A DNA stretch of 5,069 nucleotides, from contig JARGGF010000068.1 in the NCBI GenBank assembly GCA_029210905.1, positions 1-5,069 on the forward strand, in the 5' to 3' direction. The translations under genes were made by a program, and so were the position numbers. Below the pieces are notes generated by a model that was not told the DNA's origin, ran no database searches, and saw only the letters and a program-made list of their open reading frames with translations. Origin of the DNA: Bacteroidales bacterium (GTDB taxonomy: Bacteria; Bacteroidota; Bacteroidia; Bacteroidales; NBLH01). Below are positions 1-5,069 of the stretch, piece by piece (position 1 is the first letter of the stretch; each line of letters starts with the position of its first letter).

Positions 1-37
1 TAGTTAAACACGTTTTAGACTTTAAATTAATGAGTGC

Positions 38-532
38 TTAGTTATTGGCAGGTACAAAAACTAAATTATTAATTTCCAACACTTTGTCGTCATTTACTTT
101 AAGGCCTAAAGTGGTTCCGCTATGAGAATAATAACCTTTCAAAGTAACAGGATCAAGGTTTATATCATATTGTTTTTGAGTACCTTGAAAAGCCTGAACC
201 TGAACACCTAATGTTATGCCATTTATAGTAGTAGGTATTTCAGCAATCACCTGACCTGAAGCATCTGTGTCAAAAGTTTGCGACCATACACCAGTTGCAT
301 TTGCATTAAAATAGCTGTTGTTAATAGTTAAAGTCACTTTGCTTCCGGCAGGAATTGCGCTGTAAGTAGTTTCAGCTAAGGTTAAATCAGGTTCATTCCT
401 CACAACTATAGTTATTTGAGCTTTCTTTTCAAGATCAATAACAACAGCAGAGTTATCTAACTCTTTTTTACAGCTAGTGAAGATAGCACCAAATGCTACT
501 AACATAACAATGATTAAGTTACTTTTTTTCAT
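38..532 (-). CDS. Small lipoprotein of unknown function
   Basis: This encodes a 164-residue protein that I cannot assign to a named family. The N-terminus is a clear lipoprotein signal: Lys2-Lys3, a hydrophobic stretch at about residues 6-18, then the lipobox F18-T19-S20-C21, so Cys21 should be lipidated after signal peptidase II cleavage. The residues after the cysteine are K-K-E-L-D; a charged patch there can resemble the surface-export signals known in Bacteroidota, but this match is weak. The remainder (about 32-164) has alternating hydrophobic and polar residues, many Thr/Val/Asn, few charges and no further cysteine, which suggests an all-beta, immunoglobulin-like or transthyretin-like fold; this is inferred from composition only. 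No catalytic motif is visible. The ATG at 532 is preferred because it is immediately followed by the signal peptide. The gene stands alone, with its own probable promoter about 160 nt upstream, and ends 37 nt before the window edge. It is probably an envelope or surface lipoprotein. Confidence 0.85.
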   Translation of the reverse strand: MKKSNLIIVMLVAFGAIFTSCKKELDNSAVVIDLEKKAQITIVVRNEPDLTLAETTYSAIPAGSKVTLTINNSYFNANATGVWSQTFDTDASGQVIAEIPTTINGITLGVQVQAFQGTQKQYDINLDPVTLKGYYSHSGTTLGLKVNDDKVLEINNLVFVPANN

Positions 533-1190
533 AATACAATTTGTTTTTAGAATTATTAAATATTAAATTAATTTATTTTCACTTTTAAATATTCACCTCT
601 AACAATAGGACAAAAAAATACCCTTACCAAAAAGTTCAACAGTTTATAAATAAAATTAAAGGGAAAAGAACCAGATAAAATTTTGAGTTGGCAAAAGTAG
701 TTTATTTTTTAAAACTGCAAAAAAAATCAAAATTAGTTGATCTTTATTATAATGCATAATATCAGTGCTTTATGTAGAATATGTAAAATTTGGTACAGGT
801 AATTTTGATTAAACTTTGCGTAATTGATGACAGCTCAACAGCTTTATGAGGTGAAAAGGGTGTTTCTATAGATATGATGCTTGATTTTTTTATAAAAATG
901 GGATATTTCCCTTAAATGTTCAAATGATATAGTTGTCTTTGAAAGATAGTACTTTCCAACTCTGGCAGTTTCACAGAGATTTTTTGAACTTAAGGCACTA
1001 CAAAAAGCTTTATTATGTAGTGTTTTAATGTTTGCTTCCTATTTATTCAGGTCATTATTTTAGGAGCAGTCTGATCTTAACATTTTTTACTAATCAGGGA
1101 AAATTCTGTAAACGTTCAATCACTCATTTAAGCTTTATAAATTGAAAATAATTGACGGAAGGCCAGATTTTTAAAAATCAAAGGGTTAAA
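533..1190. other. 658-nt AT-rich intergenic region
   Basis: This stretch separates the ubiX stop from the small lipoprotein start and contains no credible gene: reading frames are short and frequently interrupted, and I saw no recognisable remnant of a transposase or other protein. It contains the promoter at 692-721 and about 150 nt of probable 5' leader. It also contains an inverted repeat with 7-bp arms at 996-1002 and 1016-1022 (CACTACA / TGTAGTG, 13-nt loop) followed on the plus strand by TTTT. A perfect 14-nt AT-rich palindrome, GATTTTTAAAAATC, lies at 1166-1179, 11 nt beyond the ubiX stop. The palindrome could help end the operon transcript, but its stem is almost entirely A-T and no good T-run follows on the minus strand, so I do not call it a terminator. 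Confidence 0.6.
692..721 (-). promoter_or_regulatory. Bacteroidota-type promoter for the small lipoprotein gene
   Basis: Read on the minus strand, TTTG (721-718) is followed by an 18-nt AT-rich spacer and then TACTTTTG (699-692). This matches the primary sigma factor pattern of Bacteroidota: TTTG near -33 and TAnnTTTG near -7, separated by roughly 17-23 nt. Transcription would begin a few bases beyond 692, around 685-688, giving a 5' leader of about 150 nt before the lipoprotein ATG at 532. A second -7-like match, TAATTTTG (735-728), lies just upstream but has no TTTG at the right distance. In DNA this AT-rich a chance match is possible, but both boxes are exact and correctly spaced. Confidence 0.55.
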
Positions 1191-1781
1191 CTAAATTACT
1201 CGCTTTTCCCCTGCCCCTTTCCACCGGTACCCATCCACCTCAAAACCAGCCAAATCAAGTATCCTGTTGATTACGGTATCCACCAGTTCTTCAATGGTTT
1301 TTGGTTTGCTGTAAAAGGATGGAATGGCCGGGCTGATAATGGCCCCTGCTTTGGCCAGTATTTTAAAATTACTAATGTGGATTAGGTTTAATGGATTTTC
1401 GCGGGGCACAAGGATTAATTTTCGCCGCTCTTTTAAAATCACATCAGCTGCCCTTCCAATCAAATCATCAGAAATACCGTGGGCAATGCGGCCAAGGGTT
1501 CCCATTGAACAGGGACAGATGATCATGGTGGTATACCTGGCTGAACCTGATGCAAACGGGGCATTGTAATCATTTAAATTATAAGAGGTGAAAGGAAAAT
1601 TACCTGGCTCAAAATTGCCAATTTCATGCATCCATACATCGGGTGCATTTTTTGAAAATACCAGTGCAAGATCTTCAATTTGTTCATTAAGTTGTTTGGT
1701 CTGAAACCTGTCAATTAAGCGCTTGGCATAAATTGAACCACTGGCTCCGGTAACGGCTAATATCAGCTTTTTTTTTGTCAT
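1191..1781 (-). CDS. ubiX: Flavin prenyltransferase UbiX
   Basis: UbiX joins a dimethylallyl group to reduced FMN, making prenylated FMN, the cofactor of UbiD-family decarboxylases; in this role it supports quinone synthesis or aromatic acid decarboxylation. It is a soluble cytoplasmic, flavodoxin-like protein that forms a dodecamer in characterised members. The 196 residues match the family along their length. Seen here are the N-terminal flavin-binding loop T11-G12-A13-S14-G15, the P90-C91-S92 motif, the signature R110-A-A-D-V followed by L116-K-E-R-R120, then R127-E-N-P-L131, and P154-S-F-Y157. The length is usual for the family and no key motif is missing. The ATG at 1781 places the GASG loop at the expected distance. 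It lies 45 nt downstream of the GldB-like gene and is probably the last gene of the operon. No UbiD partner is visible in the window. A seven-codon reading frame overlaps its start codon (see findings). Confidence 0.96.
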   Translation of the reverse strand: MTKKKLILAVTGASGSIYAKRLIDRFQTKQLNEQIEDLALVFSKNAPDVWMHEIGNFEPGNFPFTSYNLNDYNAPFASGSARYTTMIICPCSMGTLGRIAHGISDDLIGRAADVILKERRKLILVPRENPLNLIHISNFKILAKAGAIISPAIPSFYSKPKTIEELVDTVINRILDLAGFEVDGYRWKGAGEKRVI

Positions 1782-1826
1782 TGGATTATCATCTTTTTCA
1801 TGCTTTAATTCCTAAGAAAATATCTC

Positions 1827-2825
1827 TCAGGGCTTATATCTTGCTTTATTTAAAATCCCCTGATAATCAGAATCAGACATTAACTGGGGTAAACTTACCT
1901 CTGAATTGTATTCCATATAATTATGAACTATTTTCCAGCCAAGAAATGCGCCTGCCCTTGGTGCCGAGTTATTTGCAAATAATGAAGTAAAAGGCCCATC
2001 ACCAATCATTTTTCTGATAATTAATGCATCTGTGGTAAAAAGCGTTTGGCTGTCAATTAAATAAGCCCACATTTCTCCTTCATTATGCATTGCCCAGTCC
2101 ATTTGATCTTTGGTATAGGCAAACTTTAAGGAATCGGCTATATTTGGCAGCATGGCATCCAGAAAGTACTGAATCTTACCCTCATATACAATCTGATTTA
2201 ATAGGTTGTCGGTAGAATCGTGATAAGGAAATTCGCTTAATGCCAATGCCCGCATAAAATCAACCGGAAGCATTTCTTTGTGCATACGCCGTACCTTATA
2301 ATTATCAAAACCAAGGCGGCTATATAGCTCGCAATCAGCGCCCAGGTATTTATCCAGGCCTATCCCTACCAGGCCAACATCGGTAATTATGGATTGGCTG
2401 AAATTGGAATAATATGCATATACCTGAGGTAAACTTTTTTCGGGGAAATAATATTTATAATATTTTAATGCGGTTTCCAGTTTAATTTTGGTTTCGGAAA
2501 AATTGCCAAATTGTTGTTCAATTTTCGTCGGGATATTAAAATCCTGGCAATATTTGTTAAAATCAAGCAAGAGTTTTCCAAATTCGCGTTCGTTTACACC
2601 TCCAATTTGTAATACCTGGTAGCCATACAATTCCAGAAAGCTCCCATAATCGTTTATCAGCTTATAAACATCCGGTGTATCCGGGTAATTATGCATTAAA
2701 TCCAAATCAAGCCGTTTAATGTTTAAATCAACTTTAATATTAGAAATATCTACATCAAATTTATTTGAATTACAAGCATTTACCATAAAAAATATAAAAA
2801 CAACTGGTATGATAACTCCTTTCAT
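1827..2825 (-). CDS. gldB: GldB-like gliding-motility-family lipoprotein
   Basis: GldB is a lipoprotein needed for gliding motility in Flavobacterium johnsoniae; related proteins occur widely in Bacteroidota, including non-gliders, and their biochemical role is unknown. This 332-residue copy begins with a lipoprotein signal (residues 1-17, hydrophobic from about 4 to 15) and lipobox V15-N16-A17-C18. Family resemblance is clear in the early segment with the repeated I-x-V-D and R-x-D-x-D pattern, the central Y214-E-G-K217 region running into a D-x-M-x-W and E-M-W segment (to about 255), and the C-terminal block G296-W-K-I-V with Y-M, ending in A-R-Y-K-P332. No HExxH protease motif is present. 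I chose the ATG at 2825 over a TTG at 2855 because the longer form overlaps the kinase gene and puts ten polar residues ahead of the signal peptide. It starts 13 nt after the kinase stop. The symbol reflects family, not proven function; the usual partner gldC is not adjacent. Confidence 0.85.
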   Translation of the reverse strand: MKGVIIPVVFIFFMVNACNSNKFDVDISNIKVDLNIKRLDLDLMHNYPDTPDVYKLINDYGSFLELYGYQVLQIGGVNEREFGKLLLDFNKYCQDFNIPTKIEQQFGNFSETKIKLETALKYYKYYFPEKSLPQVYAYYSNFSQSIITDVGLVGIGLDKYLGADCELYSRLGFDNYKVRRMHKEMLPVDFMRALALSEFPYHDSTDNLLNQIVYEGKIQYFLDAMLPNIADSLKFAYTKDQMDWAMHNEGEMWAYLIDSQTLFTTDALIIRKMIGDGPFTSLFANNSAPRAGAFLGWKIVHNYMEYNSEVSLPQLMSDSDYQGILNKARYKP

Positions 2826-2838
2826 ATTAATTAATAGT

Positions 2839-4578
2839 TTAGTCTGGTTGTTCAAAATAAGATATTATGCTCTCTTCGAGATTTAAAAAGTAAACCACAG
2901 ATTTATTGCTCTTTTCTTTAAATAACAAAATACCATCGTGTGCAAGATATTCGTACTTATTTGTTTTTAAGGTATTAATCCCATCAACTTTTTTAACATT
3001 AAAATTCCCCATATACCAGGCACCACCAGTTTTTCCTTTAAAAATTGGTTTAATTTTAATATTTTCATCAAAATCAAACTCCATTGGTTTCATTCCGTTA
3101 TCAAGAAAAATAAGCAATTTTCTGCTTTCATCAGCATTGTTGCGCAAAACACAGGCAAAATCCTCTATCTCGTTATTATTAAAATCAGCCCGGGCAATGT
3201 AATTGTACTCGAAATCCTGTTTTTGGAGGGCAAATAATTTCCATTCAAAATTTAAGCGGTTAAACAGGTTATTAGCTGCAAAATACTGGCGCAGCATTTT
3301 CTTGTAATTTACCGGAGTATGTGCCTGGGCATCATTATTTTCAAAAATGGAGTTTATTTGTTGGTAGATTTTTGATTCAGCTACGTTTTCGGCAGGAATA
3401 TAGCCAGAATTTCCTCTTAAACTAACAACTTTTAACCAGGTCAATCCCTCACCATTTGGGTCAACGCTTCTCCCAATCACTTTTACGGTTTCGCCAAACT
3501 TTAGAATCTCGGTTGCTTTTGAACTGGTATTTAGTTCAGTATATAGTTTTTGTTCATTTTCAATTACATGACGCGTATCACTGCGCAATAAAAAATAAAA
3601 CCCGATGGCAATGGCAGCAAAAAAGGATGTTGTTAAAATGAGTAAAATAAGGTTTCTCCAAAAAACCCTGTTGAAGACCGGAGATTTTGACTCGCCATCA
3701 TCAGCCATATCAAAAATTTTGGTTTTCATGCTGAGCGGAATTTCAAGTCTTGCACCGGTGCTAATTCCCAAAAGGGCTTTGCTAAATTCATCGCAGGATT
3801 GATACCTGTCAAGGGGCCTTTTAGCAGTCGCTTTTTGTATCACGCCGCACATTTCTGGTGACACACCTACGTAATAGTCTTTTGGGTTAGGAAATGCTTC
3901 ATTTACAATAAGATTGTACAAATCGTATTCAGTTTTGGTTTCATCATAAGGCAATTGCCCGGTAACCATTTGAAAAAGCGTAACACCCAGTGAATAAATA
4001 TCACTTCGACGATCCAGCACCTGCCCTTTTACCTGTTGTGGGCTCATAAACATGGTAGTGCCAACTTTTAATCCGGTCTGTGTTAGCCTTTTACTGTGCC
4101 CATCAATGCTTTTTGCAATTCCAAAATCAAGTATTTTTATGTCGTTTTGTTCATTAATAATAAAGTTTGAAGGTTTAATATCCCTGTGCAAAATATTTTT
4201 GCTGTGTGCATAACCAACTGCATCCAGGATCTTAAGAAAAATTGATATTGCCCTTCGCTCAGGTATTGGACCGGTAGTTGTTTCAATATATTCAGCAAGA
4301 GTTTCACCCTTAACATACTCCATAATTATGTAGGATCCATTTTTGTTTTCCACATAATCATATAATGAAACAATGTTGGGATGGTGCAATTGAGAAAGTA
4401 TAACAGCTTCATTTCTAAAACGCTCAATAATCTCAGGCTTGTTTCTTAACAGTGGATTCAAATCCTTGATAGCCGCTTCGCGCTTTAAATATTTATGAAT
4501 ACCGAGATAAATGCTCCCCATTCCACCTTCGTCGATCAATTCATCAATTTCATAATTCTGAACAGTTGTCCCAATCAT
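2839..4578 (-). CDS. Transmembrane Ser/Thr protein kinase with extracytoplasmic SH3-like sensor
   Basis: This 579-residue protein is a Hanks-type kinase of the PknB kind. The kinase domain spans about residues 9-270: glycine loop E17-G-G-M-G21, ATP-binding K38, helix-C E57, catalytic H131-R-D133 with K135 and N138, D151-F-G153, and the structural D193. The activation segment contains several Ser/Thr (S162, T166, T168, T174, T175) that could be autophosphorylated. A linker leads to one membrane helix at about 309-331. Outside the membrane, about 344-401 resembles a bacterial SH3 domain (T380-W-L-K, then G392-Y-I-P). The remaining 410-579 is unassigned but contains D465-F-N-N-N-E-I-E-D473, resembling the calcium-binding loops of FG-GAP-type repeats. 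No PASTA repeats are present. Two deviations stand out: D16 replaces the first Gly of the GxGxxG loop, and Q181 replaces the Glu of the usual SPE/APE motif. The ATG at 4578 lies 3 nt after the LysM gene's stop, implying translational coupling. Substrates are unknown. Confidence 0.93.
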   Translation of the reverse strand: MIGTTVQNYEIDELIDEGGMGSIYLGIHKYLKREAAIKDLNPLLRNKPEIIERFRNEAVILSQLHHPNIVSLYDYVENKNGSYIIMEYVKGETLAEYIETTTGPIPERRAISIFLKILDAVGYAHSKNILHRDIKPSNFIINEQNDIKILDFGIAKSIDGHSKRLTQTGLKVGTTMFMSPQQVKGQVLDRRSDIYSLGVTLFQMVTGQLPYDETKTEYDLYNLIVNEAFPNPKDYYVGVSPEMCGVIQKATAKRPLDRYQSCDEFSKALLGISTGARLEIPLSMKTKIFDMADDGESKSPVFNRVFWRNLILLILTTSFFAAIAIGFYFLLRSDTRHVIENEQKLYTELNTSSKATEILKFGETVKVIGRSVDPNGEGLTWLKVVSLRGNSGYIPAENVAESKIYQQINSIFENNDAQAHTPVNYKKMLRQYFAANNLFNRLNFEWKLFALQKQDFEYNYIARADFNNNEIEDFACVLRNNADESRKLLIFLDNGMKPMEFDFDENIKIKPIFKGKTGGAWYMGNFNVKKVDGINTLKTNKYEYLAHDGILLFKEKSNKSVVYFLNLEESIISYFEQPD

Positions 4579-4581
4579 CGA

Positions 4582-5069
4582 TTACTTATTTTCGCTTTTT
4601 AGAGGTATTATTATTTCAGATCCCACTTTTAACCTTGTGTTTCCAATATCATTCGCTTTCATTATATCAATAACATCCGAATCATATTTTGCAACTATAA
4701 GTGGTAATTCATCAACTTGCTGTACAATATGCAAAAATCGTACAGGGATTTTTAAATGTTTCCCCTTATCCGAAATGTTAAAATTTGGATTTAATCTTTG
4801 TAATGTTTCCACATCTGTATTAAACCTGTCAGCTATACTTTTCAGATTTTCGTAAGGCTTTAGCAAATAGGCAATTATCAGGTCATTTTGATTTACTTTT
4901 TTTTCATTACGTTCGTAAATCTCAACTGCATTTATTTTAAGATGTTCATGCAGCCCCACAATAAAAGAAGTTCCGGCAATAAAAAGGAACAAAATAATAT
5001 AAATGAGCTGCTTTTTTTTCAGTAGGTTTCTAAAATAACTTAACAATTCATTAGGGACCTCTTCGTCTT
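4582..5069 (-). CDS. Single-pass membrane protein with two LysM domains (5' end missing)
   Basis: LysM domains bind N-acetylglucosamine-containing glycans such as peptidoglycan. Numbering from the TTG at 5046, the protein has a basic patch K10-K-K12, one membrane helix at about 14-32, and a short linker. A first LysM-like domain follows at about 57-102 (E66-N-L-K-S-I-A-D-R-F, then L85-N-P-N, ending L98-K-I-P), and a second, more divergent one at about 106-150 (I128-M-K-A-N-D, ending I145-I-I-P). The positive-inside rule puts both LysM domains outside the cytoplasm. The reading frame stays open upstream of the TTG to the window edge, adding at least D-E-E-V-P-N-E, so the TTG is probably internal and a cytoplasmic N-terminal part is probably missing. 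The stop lies 3 nt before the kinase start, so the two are very likely made together. It may present a wall-binding sensor partner to the kinase; this is inferred from gene order and topology. Confidence 0.85.
   Translation of the reverse strand, partial: DEEVPNELLSYFRNLLKKKQLIYIILFLFIAGTSFIVGLHEHLKINAVEIYERNEKKVNQNDLIIAYLLKPYENLKSIADRFNTDVETLQRLNPNFNISDKGKHLKIPVRFLHIVQQVDELPLIVAKYDSDVIDIMKANDIGNTRLKVGSEIIIPLKSENK

Noticed and set aside
728..735. Second TAnnTTTG match (TAATTTTG) as a minus-strand promoter
   Set aside because: There is no TTTG at 17-23 nt upstream; the neighbouring pair at 692-721 has both boxes.
831..911. Short repeats ACAGCT (twice) and GGGA-TATT-TCCC
   Set aside because: They are too short and isolated to be distinguished from chance in AT-rich intergenic DNA.
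1166..1179. Perfect palindrome GATTTTTAAAAATC just beyond ubiX as an intrinsic terminator
   Set aside because: The stem is nearly all A-T, it needs bases from its centre for a loop, and no T-run follows on the minus strand.
1152..1569. Plus-strand open frames of 77 and 81 codons
   Set aside because: They lie antisense to ubiX, which has complete family motifs; no plus-strand promoter or recognisable protein features support them.
1775..1990. Plus-strand open frame of 71 codons across the ubiX/gldB-like junction
   Set aside because: It is antisense to the C-terminal family block of the GldB-like gene and has no promoter or domain support.
2826..2855. TTG at 2855 as the start of the GldB-like protein
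   Set aside because: It would overlap the kinase gene by 17 nt and put polar residues ahead of an otherwise well-formed lipoprotein signal beginning at the ATG at 2825.
2906..3802. Plus-strand open frames of 98, 61 and 65 codons
   Set aside because: They are antisense to the kinase gene, whose domains are continuous through this region; the translated sequences show no family resemblance.

Overview
The window looks like chromosomal DNA from a member of the Bacteroidota. The evidence is AT-rich DNA, a lipoprotein of the GldB family (restricted, as far as I know, to this phylum), a promoter matching the Bacteroidota TTTG / TAnnTTTG pattern, and no clear Shine-Dalgarno sequences ahead of the starts. 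The genus cannot be fixed from the sequence. No RNA gene, insertion sequence, CRISPR array or phage gene was seen.

All five genes lie on the minus strand, so the reading order runs from high to low coordinates. The first four form a tight probable operon. (1) 5069-4582 is a single-pass membrane protein with two LysM domains, cut at its 5' end by the window edge. (2) 4578-2839 is a transmembrane Ser/Thr protein kinase with an extracytoplasmic SH3-like domain and a further C-terminal domain, starting 3 nt after gene 1. (3) 2825-1827 is a GldB-like lipoprotein, starting 13 nt after the kinase. (4) 1781-1191 is the flavin prenyltransferase UbiX, 45 nt further on. A 658-nt non-coding stretch follows (533-1190), holding a good promoter candidate at 692-721. 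(5) 532-38 is a small lipoprotein of unknown function that this promoter probably drives.

Genes 1 and 2 read as a sensing pair. Both cross the inner membrane once and both carry domains outside the cytoplasm that in other proteins bind cell-wall material (LysM, SH3b); the kinase domain faces the cytoplasm. A GldB-like envelope lipoprotein directly downstream suggests, by inference only, that the kinase is linked to envelope, gliding or type IX secretion functions. UbiX is a housekeeping cofactor enzyme and may simply share the transcript. The most interesting part of the window is this LysM / kinase / GldB-like cassette, together with two unusual positions in the kinase's conserved motifs.
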